64,000 nucleotides of DNA from Nonomuraea coxensis DSM 45129 (GTDB lineage Bacteria; Actinomycetota; Actinomycetes; Streptosporangiales; Streptosporangiaceae). Position 1 is the first letter of the stretch. Each line of letters starts with the position of its first letter. Shown here piece by piece: positions 7,215-15,763 of the stretch. The notes beneath the pieces were generated by a model. The model saw only the letters and a list, made by a program, of their open reading frames with translations. It had not been told where the DNA came from and ran no database searches. The stretch is taken from contig NZ_CP068985.1 in assembly GCF_019397265.1 (NCBI RefSeq), positions 3,638,501 to 3,702,500 of the forward strand, given 5' to 3'. A program made the position numbers and the translations under genes.

Positions 7215-8560
7215 GAGAGGGTCTCGTCACCTTTCTCCGGGGCCGCCGGCGTACCGGCGGGCAGGTACGCGCTGACCTCGTAGCCGCCGTCCGGCGTCGG
7301 CCCGGCGGCCAGGTCGCCGCCGAGCATGGCGGCGCGCTCGCGCATCCCCGGCAGCCCGTGCCCGCCGTCCGAAGGCGGCGCCGGCTTCGCGGGGGCGGCG
7401 TTGACGACCCGGATCGTGAGGGCGTCCGGCCGGTAACCCAGCCGGAGCGTCACGGCCGCGCCCGGCGCGTGCCGCATCGCGTTGCTGAGCGCCTCCTGCA
7501 CGATCCGGAACGCCGACAGCTCCACGCCGGGCGCGAGCGGACGCCGCTCGCCCGCGATCTCGACGGTGAGCGTGACGCCCGCGCCGCGCACGTTCGCCAG
7601 CAGCTCGCCGAGCCGGTCGAGCGTCGGCTGCGGCGCCTGCCCCGGCGCGTGGCCCGCGGTGTCCTCCGTGCGCAGCACGCCGAGGATCCTGCGCAGCTCG
7701 GTCAGCGCCTCGACGGCGTTCCCGCGGATGCCGGCCAGGTTCTCCCGCAGCTCGTCCGGCGGGTCGTGGACGAGGTGCGGCGCCACCTGCGCCTGGATGG
7801 AGATCACCGACATGTGGTGCGCCACCACGTCGTGCAGCTCGCGGGCGATCCTGCTGCGCTCCTGGAGCAGCGTGCGGTGGGCGCGCTCCTCCGCCGTCAG
7901 CTCCTCCTGGGCCTCCAGCCGGGTCCTGGTCGTCCTCAGCATCCGGACCATCGTGCCCGAGGCGACGGCGAGCGCGTACACGGGGACGGCGACCACCGGC
8001 GTGCCGCCCGTCTGCTCGGGCAGGAACACCACGCACGCCGCCGCGGCGAGCACGCTGACCGCCAGCGTCTCCGCGGCCGCGCGGGGCCGTACCCGCAGGG
8101 CCAGCAGGAACAGCACCCCGGCGTGCAGGAAGATCCCCGACCCCGTCCAGGGGAACGCCACCGGGTCGGCGTACAGGATCCTCGGCATGAGCGGCGCGCC
8201 GGGCGCCTCCCGCTCGACCATCCAGGGGAAGGTGAGGGTCTGCGGCAGGTACGTCATCCCGGCACGGGCTCCGGCCAGCACGACGGCGAGCGACGCCCAG
8301 AACGCCGGCAGCGGGCGGAACATCGCGGCCACCAGCGCCGCCGCCTGCGCCGTCGCGAGCAGCGGGACCGTCGGGTCGATGCCCGCGCCGTCCGGGAACA
8401 GGCCGAGGACCAGCGCGTACAGGACGACGAGGACGTGCGGCAGCCGGGCCAGCGGGCGCGGCCCGCGCATCCGGGGGAGCGGGTCGGCGGCCGTGGACCA
8501 CAGGTCGGCGCGTAAGGCGGCGAGGAGACCACGCCGCCCGGCTTCCTGCTTCCGCCTCAC
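7211..8560 (-). CDS. Sensor histidine kinase, HPK7 type
   Basis: About 449 residues. Several hydrophobic segments in the N-terminal 200 residues form a membrane sensor. A short coiled segment (TRTRLEAQEELTAEERAHRT) precedes the HisKA_3 box ERSRIARELHDVVAHHMSVI, whose first His is the phospho-acceptor. The HATPase_c part has FRIVQEALSNAMRHAPG and the G2 box DGGHGLPGMRERAAML. It phosphorylates the overlapping response regulator. GTG 8560 is chosen because GGAGG lies four bases upstream. An ATG at 8653 would add about 31 Arg/Gly-rich residues and overlap the DUF1023 gene. Confidence 0.9.
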   Translation of the reverse strand: MRRKQEAGRRGLLAALRADLWSTAADPLPRMRGPRPLARLPHVLVVLYALVLGLFPDGAGIDPTVPLLATAQAAALVAAMFRPLPAFWASLAVVLAGARAGMTYLPQTLTFPWMVEREAPGAPLMPRILYADPVAFPWTGSGIFLHAGVLFLLALRVRPRAAAETLAVSVLAAAACVVFLPEQTGGTPVVAVPVYALAVASGTMVRMLRTTRTRLEAQEELTAEERAHRTLLQERSRIARELHDVVAHHMSVISIQAQVAPHLVHDPPDELRENLAGIRGNAVEALTELRRILGVLRTEDTAGHAPGQAPQPTLDRLGELLANVRGAGVTLTVEIAGERRPLAPGVELSAFRIVQEALSNAMRHAPGAAVTLRLGYRPDALTIRVVNAAPAKPAPPSDGGHGLPGMRERAAMLGGDLAAGPTPDGGYEVSAYLPAGTPAAPEKGDETLS

Positions 8561-8645
8561 GTCGCCTCCACCCCGGCCGTCCCCGCGTCCGGCCGCTCCA
8601 GCGTAGCGACGCGGCCGGGCCCGTGGCGGCACCTGCCGGGGACGG

Positions 8646-9623
8646 TCATCCATCGCCGCCACCCGCCCCCGCCACGATCCGCGCGACGCCCGCCAGCGCC
8701 GGGGAGCCGGCCGCCAGGTAGTCGCCGTGCCCGCCGGCGCCCGCGTCGAGCACCCGGGCGCCGAACCCGGGCGACACCGGGTCGGCGGCCAGCCCCACCG
8801 TGGCGAACGGCAGCTCGACGGACACGTGCGGCAGCAGGGCGACCCAGTCACCGGCTGCCCGGCCCGCCCACACCTCGGCGTACGGGCCCAGCGCGGCGGC
8901 GGTGGCGACGCCCGCGCCGGGGCCGCCGAGCAGCACGACGCCGGTCACGTCCAGCCCGCCGGCGGCTCGGCCGCACACGACGGAGCCGTAGGAGTGGCAC
9001 ACGAGCCAGATCCGCGCCGCCGGCCTGGCCGCGCGCAGCTCGCGTACGAAGGCGCGCAGGGCGGGGACCGCCGCGTCGGCGCGGGCCGGGGTCAGCGCCT
9101 GGAGGCTCACGCTGCTCGGGGTCGCGTATCCGAGCCAGGCGACCACGGCGGAGCCGCCGCCGAGCGTGTCCCGCAGCCGCGTCGCGCCGCCGCGCAGCGG
9201 GCCGTACCGGTCGAGGTCGACGCCCGCGCCGGGGACCAGCACCGCGATCGCGCGGGCGGCGGGCAGGTCGCCGAAGACCTCCGCCGCCCGGCCGCCGTCC
9301 CGCCCGTCGAAGGCCAGGAAGCGGCGGGCTGGGACGGCCATCTCGCGGAGCGCGGCGGCCCGCCGGTGATGCCCGTGGCGGTCCGCGGTCCGTACGGCGG
9401 CCAGGATCTCCGCGCGGGCGGCCGCGTACCGCGTGGCGAGCCCGTCGCCGAGCGGGACGGCCAGCGGCGGGACGGGCGCGGGCACGGGCGCGGGCACCGC
9501 CCCCGGCCGCGCCGCCCCGGTCGCCGGCCACACGACCGCCCCCATGATCAGCGCTGCCAGCCCGGCCCGGAGCGCCCCCGGGCGCGGCGGACGGGGCTTC
9601 GGAGGGGTGGGGAAGAAGAGCAT
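8646..9623 (-). CDS. Secreted alpha/beta hydrolase, DUF1023 family
   Basis: A 325-residue protein. The start is basic and proline-rich (KPRPPRP), followed by a hydrophobic export segment (ALIMGAVVWPATGAA) and a Pro/Val linker. The hydrolase domain matches DUF1023: RRFLAFDGRDGGRAAEVFGD, VLVPGAGVDLDRY, WLGYATP, the nucleophile elbow LVCHSYGSVVCG with Ser, and the catalytic His in GGHGDYLA. DUF1023 proteins are predicted serine hydrolases or lipases of actinobacteria with no settled substrate. It ends just upstream of the kinase gene on the same strand and may be read through into it. Confidence 0.8.
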   Translation of the reverse strand: MLFFPTPPKPRPPRPGALRAGLAALIMGAVVWPATGAARPGAVPAPVPAPVPPLAVPLGDGLATRYAAARAEILAAVRTADRHGHHRRAAALREMAVPARRFLAFDGRDGGRAAEVFGDLPAARAIAVLVPGAGVDLDRYGPLRGGATRLRDTLGGGSAVVAWLGYATPSSVSLQALTPARADAAVPALRAFVRELRAARPAARIWLVCHSYGSVVCGRAAGGLDVTGVVLLGGPGAGVATAAALGPYAEVWAGRAAGDWVALLPHVSVELPFATVGLAADPVSPGFGARVLDAGAGGHGDYLAAGSPALAGVARIVAGAGGGDG

Positions 9624-9726
9624 GGCGGTCCCTCGGTGGTCGGTGATCGTCCACGCCGACCGTACGGATCACCGGGGGCCGTCCGACTCCCGCTGCGGAG
9701 CGAACTTCGCGCGTAGCTCCCGCGTA

Positions 9727-10353
9727 CTACGAGTCGCCGGGCCGGTCGAGGCCCGCGGCCAGCTCGGCCATCACCTCGTCCAGGCTCTCCCGCAGTGCCG
9801 CCCGGGACGCGGCGGCGTCGTCCAGCCACTCGTCCAGGACGAGACGCATCGCCGTCAGCGCCGTGGCCGCGCACAGCGCCGGGTAGCGGGCGCCGGCCAC
9901 GGCGGGCACCCGCTCGGCGATGGCCGCCGCGAGGGCCCGCTCCTGGGCGGCGAACACCGCGAGCCGCTGCGGCTCCAGCGAGGGGGCCCGCACGATCAGC
10001 CGCAGCGCCTGGATCTGCTCCGGCCCGGCGAGGTCGCCGGCCCGCAGCACGCGCAGCGCCGCCTCCCGCAGGGCCGTCAGCACCGACTCGGAGGGCGGCC
10101 GGGCGCGGAACTCGGCGATCAGCGCCTCCGCCCCGGCGGCCAGCGTGGCGACCATCGCCTCCTCCCTGCTGGAGAAGTAGTTGAAGAAGGTCCGCACCGC
10201 GATGTCGGCCTCGGCGGCGATCCGCTCGACGGTGACGCGCTCCACCCCGTGGCGCGCGGCCAGCCGCAGCGCCGCCTCCCGGAGCGCGGCGCGGGTGGCC
10301 AGCTTCTTGCGCTCGCGCCGCCCGGTCACCGCGGGCGCGCCGGCTTCGCTCAT
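9727..10353 (-). CDS. TetR-family transcriptional regulator
   Basis: A 208-residue regulator. The N-terminal HTH is clear: REAALRLAARHGVERVTVER, IAAEADIAVRTFFNYFSSRE, then AMVATLA. The C-terminal helices include an MftR-like dimer region (LRLIVRAPSLEPQRLAVF). The gene begins one base after the stop of the P450 gene upstream, so it is the second gene of a P450-TetR operon and probably represses its own promoter. The 38-bp palindrome upstream of the P450 is the obvious candidate operator. The ligand is unknown and may be the P450 substrate. Confidence 0.9.
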   Translation of the reverse strand: MSEAGAPAVTGRRERKKLATRAALREAALRLAARHGVERVTVERIAAEADIAVRTFFNYFSSREEAMVATLAAGAEALIAEFRARPPSESVLTALREAALRVLRAGDLAGPEQIQALRLIVRAPSLEPQRLAVFAAQERALAAAIAERVPAVAGARYPALCAATALTAMRLVLDEWLDDAAASRAALRESLDEVMAELAAGLDRPGDS

Positions 10354-10354
10354 C

Positions 10355-11599
10355 TCACGGGCCCCAGGTCACCGGCAGGGAGTGCACGCCGAAGATCAGC
10401 ATCTCGTTGCGCAGCGGCACCTGGCCGGCCGGTACGGCGAGGCGCAGGTCCGGCAGCCGGGCCAGCAGCTCGCCCAGGCCGACCTTGAGCTCCACGCGGG
10501 CGAGCTGCTGGCCGAGGCACTGGTGCACGCCATGCCCGAAGGCCAGGTGCGAGACCCGGCGGCGGCGGACGTCGAGCCGGTCAGGGTCGTCCCAGTGGCG
10601 CGGGTCGCGGTTGGCCTCGGGCGTGGCGATGATCACCGTGGCGCCCGCGGGGACGTCGGCCCCGGCGATCGTGACGTCCTCGGTCGCCACCCGGCTGACG
10701 CCCATCTGGATGATCGACAGGAACCGCAGCAGCTCCTCGACGGCGTTGTCCAGCAGGCCGGGGTCGTCGCGCAGCGCGGCGAGCTGCTCGGGGTTCTCCA
10801 GCAGCGCGAACGTGCCGAGGGCCAGCATGTTGGCGGTCGTCTCGTGGCCGGCGCCGAGCAGCACCAGCGCCATGTCGACGAGCTGGGCGTCGGTCAGCGG
10901 CGGGTCGGCGTCGTGGATGAGCCCGGACAGCATGTCGTCGCCCGGCTCGGCCTTCTTGGCGTCGACCAGCGTCTGGATGAAGCCGTACAGCTCCAGCCCG
11001 GCGCGGGCCCGCTCGTCGTCGGGGGTGTCGGAGTTGAGGGCGACGGCGGTGTTGCTCTGGAACTGGGCGCGGTCGGCGTAGTCGACGCCGAGCATCTCGC
11101 AGATCACCAGGGAGGGGATCGGCAGCGCGTACGCGGGCACGAGGTCGGCCTCGGTGCCCGCGGCCCGCATCGCCTCCAGGTGCTCGACGGCGATCTCGCG
11201 GACGCGCGACTCCAGCGCCCGCATCCGCCGTACGGTGAACTGGCCGGTCAGCAGCCGCCGCAGCCGGGTGTGCTCCGGCGGGTCCATGAAGACGAACATC
11301 CCGTCGGTCCGGCTCTCGACCTGCGGCGCGGCGGGCCCGGGGCTCGTGGCGTCGGGGTGGCGGACCCGGTCGGCGCTGAAGCGGGGGTCGCCGAGCACGG
11401 CCCTCGCCTCCTCCAGGCCGGTGACCAGCCAGGCCGGCGCGCCGTTGCCCAGCGTCAGCGGCCGGATCGCCCCCTTGCCGCGCAGCTCGCGCAGCCCGGC
11501 CGGCGGGTCGAACGGGCACGCGCCCCGCTCCACCATGTCGGCGGGCAGCAGGCGCCGCATCGCGGTGGGGGACTCGGGCCGGTCGCTGGTGGACGCCAT
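10355..11599 (-). CDS. Cytochrome P450 monooxygenase
   Basis: A 414-residue soluble bacterial class I P450. Landmarks: the I-helix oxygen-binding motif LLGAGHETTANML, the K-helix EELLRFLS (ExxR), and the haem ligand loop HLAFGHGVHQCLGQQLARVE with the proximal Cys. MFVFMDPPEHTRLRRLLTGQFT is the typical C-helix region. It resembles the CYP105/CYP107 type that hydroxylates xenobiotics or natural products using ferredoxin. No ferredoxin or ferredoxin reductase gene is adjacent, so electrons must come from elsewhere. A good AAAGGA site precedes ATG 11599. It is co-transcribed with the TetR gene immediately downstream. Confidence 0.95.
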   Translation of the reverse strand: MASTSDRPESPTAMRRLLPADMVERGACPFDPPAGLRELRGKGAIRPLTLGNGAPAWLVTGLEEARAVLGDPRFSADRVRHPDATSPGPAAPQVESRTDGMFVFMDPPEHTRLRRLLTGQFTVRRMRALESRVREIAVEHLEAMRAAGTEADLVPAYALPIPSLVICEMLGVDYADRAQFQSNTAVALNSDTPDDERARAGLELYGFIQTLVDAKKAEPGDDMLSGLIHDADPPLTDAQLVDMALVLLGAGHETTANMLALGTFALLENPEQLAALRDDPGLLDNAVEELLRFLSIIQMGVSRVATEDVTIAGADVPAGATVIIATPEANRDPRHWDDPDRLDVRRRRVSHLAFGHGVHQCLGQQLARVELKVGLGELLARLPDLRLAVPAGQVPLRNEMLIFGVHSLPVTWGP

Positions 11600-11650
11600 G
11601 GGCGCATCCTTTCCTGGGCGGGCAGGGTCTCGCCGGCCACCCTAGCGACA

Positions 11651-11688
11651 AACGTGCACGACATGCATCCATGCATGTCGTGCACGTT
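11651..11688. promoter_or_regulatory. Perfect 38-bp palindrome upstream of the P450-TetR operon
   Basis: Left arm AACGTGCACGACATGCAT (11651-11668), spacer CC, right arm ATGCATGTCGTGCACGTT (11671-11688): 18 of 18 bases pair. Each arm itself contains TGCAcgacaTGCA, so the site could hold two regulator dimers. It lies 52 bases upstream of the P450 start and 34 bases downstream of the oxidoreductase operon. A TetR operator is the likely role; a terminator is less likely because there is no T tract and the loop is only two bases. Confidence 0.7.
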
Positions 11689-11722
11689 CGCGCCGCCGCC
11701 TACCTGGAGGACGTCCCGCCGG

Positions 11723-12961
11723 TCAGGCCAGCGTGAGACGTACCGGTCCGCCCGCCGGGTCGGCCCCCGCCACCAGCGAGTACGGGACGCGGAAGACCCG
11801 TCCGGGCGCGGCCGGCCACGGCAGGCGGGCACGGCCGAGCACCCGCCCGTCCTGGGTGGCGGTGACGCGGGGGAGCGTGCGGAAGGCGTCCGACCACAGC
11901 AGCAGCTTGCCGCGCGAGGGCGGCGGGCCGCCGGGCCTGACGAGCTGCGGCGCGACCCACCGCAGCGGCGCCTCGGCGACCAGCGGCACCCCGCCGCCCG
12001 GCGCGGGCTCGCCGGCCAGATGGCCGAGGACGGCCGCGGCGACGTGCCGGCCGTCGAGCGCCGCGACGTCGGCGGTGTCGACCGGGTGCAGCAGGTTCCC
12101 GGCCGCGAACACGCCGGGCACGCTCGTGGCCAGCGAGGTGTCCACGCGCGGCCCCCGCGTGCCCTCGTCCAGGTCGAGGCCGGCGGCGCGGGCCAGCTCG
12201 TGGTCCGGGATCCAGTCGCCGGTGGTGATCACCGTGTCGCAGGGGACGCGGTGACGCTGCCCGGTGTCCAGGTTCTCGATCTCGACCGAGGTCACCCGGC
12301 CCTTGCCGTGGATGGCGACCACGCGGGTGCGGGCGCGCACCAGCACGCCGAAGGCCAGCCGCCCCGGCACGCGGAACGCGGTGTACGCCTCCGGCTTGTC
12401 GTACTCGCTGGTCATGAGCACCGTGCGGCAGCCCGCCTCGTGCAGGGTCAGCACCGCCGACCAGCTCACCAGCTCCGCGCCGACGATCACGGCCCGCCGC
12501 CCGACCTCGCGGTGGTGCAGGTGCACGAGGTTCTGCAGCTGGCCGGTGGTGTAGACGCCGTCGGGGCGGTCGCCCGCGATGAGCCGGGCCGGGCGGGGCC
12601 GCTCCCTGGCGCCGGTCGCGAGGACCACCGCGTCCGCCTCGACCAGCCGCCGGCCGCGCGGCGAGGTCACCTCAAGGGTGCGCGGCCCGGCCCAGCCGGT
12701 CACCATGGCCTCGGTCTCCAGCCGGGCCCCGGCCTCGCGGGCCGAGCCGGTGAGCCGGCGCGCGTACTCGGGGCCGGACATGAACCGGCGCAGGTCGCGC
12801 AGGCCGTAGCCGGGATGGTCGCTGTGCCGGGGGATGCCGCCGGTCTCGACCTCCCGCTCCAGCACCAGGACGTCGCCGGCCACGGACGGGGCGAGGGCGG
12901 CCGCCGCGGTCAGCCCGGCCGGGCCGCCGCCGATCACGGCCACCCGCACGCGCTCGGTCAT
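11723..12961 (-). CDS. FAD/NAD(P)-dependent oxidoreductase, GlpB/HcnB-like
   Basis: A 412-residue flavoprotein. The N-terminal FAD-binding Rossmann motif is AVIGGGPAGLTAAAALAP. Next come the GG-doublet region REVETGGIPRHSDHPGYGL, the ATG motif VVLATGARERPRPARL, a second Rossmann fold for NAD(P) (RRAVIVGAELVSWSAVL) and the FAD-closing VPGVFAAGNLLHPVDTADVAALDG. Such subunits pair with a DAO-fold dehydrogenase and pass electrons onwards, as in anaerobic glycerol-3-phosphate dehydrogenase and HCN synthase. Its ATG overlaps the stop of the GlpA-like gene, so the two products probably form one complex. It is the last gene of the four-gene operon. Confidence 0.85.
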   Translation of the reverse strand: MTERVRVAVIGGGPAGLTAAAALAPSVAGDVLVLEREVETGGIPRHSDHPGYGLRDLRRFMSGPEYARRLTGSAREAGARLETEAMVTGWAGPRTLEVTSPRGRRLVEADAVVLATGARERPRPARLIAGDRPDGVYTTGQLQNLVHLHHREVGRRAVIVGAELVSWSAVLTLHEAGCRTVLMTSEYDKPEAYTAFRVPGRLAFGVLVRARTRVVAIHGKGRVTSVEIENLDTGQRHRVPCDTVITTGDWIPDHELARAAGLDLDEGTRGPRVDTSLATSVPGVFAAGNLLHPVDTADVAALDGRHVAAAVLGHLAGEPAPGGGVPLVAEAPLRWVAPQLVRPGGPPPSRGKLLLWSDAFRTLPRVTATQDGRVLGRARLPWPAAPGRVFRVPYSLVAGADPAGGPVRLTLA

Positions 12962-14328
12962 TCGTTCTCCCCCTCGAAGATCTCGCGTACCCGGGCGCCG
13001 CAGTAGAACCCCTGGCAGCGCCCGTTCATGACCCTCGTACGGCGGCGCAGCCCCTCCAGGTCGGCGGGCGGGACCGGCGAGGCGAGGGCGTCGCGCAGCT
13101 CACCCCGGGTGACCCGCTCGCAGAAGCACACCACCCGGCCGTACTCGGGGTCGGCCGCGATCGCGGCGGCGTCCTGGTACGGGCGGGTGAACGCCTCGCC
13201 GAGGTTGGGCATGCGCGGCGGCGCGGGCAGCCCGGCCCGCTGGGCGAGGTCCAGGTGCTCGCCGAGCAGCCCCGCGACGTGCTCGGCGATCGCCATCCCG
13301 GCCGTCAGGCCGGTGGAGCGGATGCCGCCGACGAGGAGGTAGCGCTGCCCGGCGTCGAGGTCGATGAGGTAGTCGTCGCGGCCGGCCGAGGCCCGCAGGC
13401 CCGCGTACGTGGCGGTGACCTCCTCCTCGGTCAGCGCCGGCATGAGCGCGGCCGCCTTCTCCCACAGGAACGCGAGCCCCGCCTCCGAGGTGCCGGTGGC
13501 GGTGCGGTCCGACAGGTCCTCGGCGGTCGGGCCGACCATGACGTTGCCGTAGATCGTCGGGCTGACCAGCACGCCCTTGCCCGCCGACGACGGCACCGGC
13601 AGCACGATGCAGGGCGCGAGCGGCCGGGCGAGCTTGTCGAAGACCAGCAGCTCGCCGCGGCGCGGCGTCACGGTGAAGCGGTCGTGGCCGAAGAGCGCGT
13701 CGAGCCGGTCGGCGCCGAGTCCGGCGGCGTTGACCACCCACCGGGCGGTGACCTCGCCCGCGGTGGTGGTGAGCCGGGTGGCGTCCGCGCCCTGGTGGAC
13801 CGCGGTGACCCGGTGGCCGCGCAGCAGGCGTACGCCGCGGTTGACGGCGTCGGTGGCGAGGGCCAGGTTCGTGGTCCAGGTGCAGATGACGGACTCGCCC
13901 GGCACGGTCAGGCCGCCGAGCGCGCCAGGACCGAGCGCGGGGACCCGGCGGCGGACCTCGGCCGCGTCCACGATCTCGCAGGCGGTGTAGCCGTTGCGCG
14001 CGGCCTTGTCGCGCAGCCCCGGCAGGGCGTCGAGCTGTTCCTGGCTCCAGGCGACCAGCAGCGCGCCGGTGCGCTCGACCGGGATGCCGGTGGCGGCGGC
14101 GTACTCGCCGAGCAGGTGGTAGCCGCGGGCGACCAGGCGCGACTCCAGGGTGCCCGGCTTGGCGTCGAAGCCGGTGTGCAGGATGGCCGTGTTGGCCTTG
14201 CTGGTGCCGTCGCCCACGTCGCCGCGGGCCTCCAGCAGCGCGACCGACAGGTCGGCGCCGCCGAGCAGGCGGGCGATGGCCGAGCCGACGATGCCGCCGC
14301 CGATCACGGCGACGTCGTACGAGGTCAT
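12958..14328 (-). CDS. GlpA-like FAD dehydrogenase with BFD-like iron-sulfur domain
   Basis: A 456-residue protein. The DAO-fold N-terminal domain opens with YDVAVIGGGIVGSAIARLL and KANTAILHTGFDAKPGT, and continues with WVVNAAGLGAD and the substrate-side YAGLRASAGRDDYLID. The C-terminal 80 residues carry a BFD-like [2Fe-2S] domain with VVCFCERVTRGEL and NGRCQGFYCGARV, giving four cysteines in a CxC...CxxxxC pattern. This architecture matches the catalytic subunit of anaerobic glycerol-3-phosphate dehydrogenase and related polyol-phosphate oxidases. It overlaps the kinase gene upstream by four bases (ATGA) and the GlpB-like gene downstream by four. The product of the adjacent FGGY kinase is the probable substrate. 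Confidence 0.88.
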   Translation of the reverse strand: MTSYDVAVIGGGIVGSAIARLLGGADLSVALLEARGDVGDGTSKANTAILHTGFDAKPGTLESRLVARGYHLLGEYAAATGIPVERTGALLVAWSQEQLDALPGLRDKAARNGYTACEIVDAAEVRRRVPALGPGALGGLTVPGESVICTWTTNLALATDAVNRGVRLLRGHRVTAVHQGADATRLTTTAGEVTARWVVNAAGLGADRLDALFGHDRFTVTPRRGELLVFDKLARPLAPCIVLPVPSSAGKGVLVSPTIYGNVMVGPTAEDLSDRTATGTSEAGLAFLWEKAAALMPALTEEEVTATYAGLRASAGRDDYLIDLDAGQRYLLVGGIRSTGLTAGMAIAEHVAGLLGEHLDLAQRAGLPAPPRMPNLGEAFTRPYQDAAAIAADPEYGRVVCFCERVTRGELRDALASPVPPADLEGLRRRTRVMNGRCQGFYCGARVREIFEGENE

Positions 14329-15761
14329 GAGTGCTCCTCGGAGTTCACGGACAGGGTGGCGCGGGCGGCGGCCTGCCATCGCTCCAGGTACGCGGCGGCC
14401 CGCTCGGCCGGCCAGGCGGGCTCGTAGACCGCCGACGGCCGCCAGCCGCCCGTGGCGGTGGCCGGGTCCAGTGCGGGGTCGAGAGCCATGAGGGCGCAGG
14501 CGGCGGCGCCGAGCGGGGTCGCGTGCGGCGACGGGTAGACCTCGACGGGGATCTGCGCGAGGTCGGCCTGCGCCTGCATGAGGACGCGGGAGCGGGTGAG
14601 GCCGCCGTCGGCGCGCAGCCGGGTCAGCGGCGCGCCGAGATCCGCCCCGGCCAGCTCGGCCAGCGCGGCGACCTGCGCGGCGACGCCCTCCAGCAGGGCA
14701 CGTACGAGATGGCCGCGGCCGGTGCTGAGCGTCATGCCGGTGAAGGAGGCGGTGGCGCCGGCGTCCCACCACGGCGCGGCGAGCCCGGCGAGCGCGGGCA
14801 CGCACAGCACCCCGTCGCCGGACGGCGCCGCGACGGCGTCGAGCTCGGCCGCGCCGCTGATGAGCCCGAGGTCGGCGAGCCAGCGCACGGCCGAGGCCGC
14901 CGTGTAGACCTGGCCGTCCACGCAGTAGCGGGTCTCGCCGCGCAGCCGCCAGGCGATGGAGGTGGCGAGCCCGGACGCCGAGCGCGCGGGCGAGCCGCCG
15001 AGCTGGGCGAGCAGGAACGCGCCCGTGCCGTACGTGCACTTGGCGGTGCCCGCCTCCAGGCACGACTCGGCCAGCAGCGCCGCCTGCTGGTCCACGATCA
15101 GCCCGGTCACCGGCAGCTCGGGCCCGAACGCGCTGGTCGTGCCCACCACGGCGTCGCTGGCGACGATCTCCGGCAGCCGCTCGCCGCCGAGGCCGAACAG
15201 CTCTACCAGCTCGTCGTTCCAGCGGGCGTCGTCCAGGCCGAGCAGCAGCGAGCGGGAGGCGGTGGAGGCGTCGGTGACGAACGCCCCGCACAGCCGGTGC
15301 ACCAGCCAGGTGTCCGTGGTCGTCACGACGCCCTCGGTCGTGAGCTCGTCCCGGATCCAGCGCATCTTCGGCGCCGAGAAGTACGGGTCGAGCACGAGGC
15401 CGGTCAGCTCGGCGACCCGCCCGGCGTGCGCGGCCCGCTCCGCGCACAACCGCTCGGCCCTGCGGTCCTGCCAGACCACGGCGGGGGTGAGCGGCTCGCC
15501 GGTGCGGGGGTCCCAGGCGAGCACGGTCTCACCCTGGTTGGCCAGGGCGACCGCGTCCAGCGGCACCCCGGCCTCGGCCGCGGCCCGCCGCCCGGCGGTC
15601 AGGACGGACGCGAGCAGGGCCTGGGGGTCCTGCTCGACGCCGCCGCCGTCCAGGTAGCGGGGCCGCAGGCCCTCCTCGGCGATCGCCAGGACCGTCCCGG
15701 CCGCGTCCACGACGATGGCCTTGGTCCCGGAGGTGCCCTGGTCGATGGCGAGGATGTGCAT
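14325..15761 (-). CDS. FGGY-family carbohydrate kinase
   Basis: A 478-residue kinase. The N-terminal phosphate-1 motif is ILAIDQGTSGTKAIVVD, followed by VEQDPQALLASVL and the FGGY signatures CTYGTGAFLLAQLG and LTRLRADGGLTRSRVLMQ near the end. It is closest in layout to glycerol kinase, with the sequence QGETVLAWDPRTGEPLTPAVVWQDRR, but the neighbouring amino-acid-type permease argues against plain glycerol. It is expected to phosphorylate a small polyol or amino-polyol in the cytoplasm, giving the substrate for the GlpA-like oxidase. It starts two bases after the permease stop and overlaps the GlpA-like gene. Confidence 0.9.
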   Translation of the reverse strand: MHILAIDQGTSGTKAIVVDAAGTVLAIAEEGLRPRYLDGGGVEQDPQALLASVLTAGRRAAAEAGVPLDAVALANQGETVLAWDPRTGEPLTPAVVWQDRRAERLCAERAAHAGRVAELTGLVLDPYFSAPKMRWIRDELTTEGVVTTTDTWLVHRLCGAFVTDASTASRSLLLGLDDARWNDELVELFGLGGERLPEIVASDAVVGTTSAFGPELPVTGLIVDQQAALLAESCLEAGTAKCTYGTGAFLLAQLGGSPARSASGLATSIAWRLRGETRYCVDGQVYTAASAVRWLADLGLISGAAELDAVAAPSGDGVLCVPALAGLAAPWWDAGATASFTGMTLSTGRGHLVRALLEGVAAQVAALAELAGADLGAPLTRLRADGGLTRSRVLMQAQADLAQIPVEVYPSPHATPLGAAACALMALDPALDPATATGGWRPSAVYEPAWPAERAAAYLERWQAAARATLSVNSEEHS

Positions 15762-15763
15762 CG

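Noticed and set aside
11651-11688. Palindrome read as a rho-independent terminator for the oxidoreductase operon
   Set aside because: No T tract and a 2-base loop; the position before the P450-TetR operon fits an operator better. A secondary termination role is not excluded.
10181-13006. Very long + strand reading frame opposite the TetR, P450 and oxidoreductase genes
   Set aside because: It is a shadow frame produced by the high GC content of the opposite-strand genes. Its translation is low-complexity Gly/Arg/His-rich and shows no family motif.
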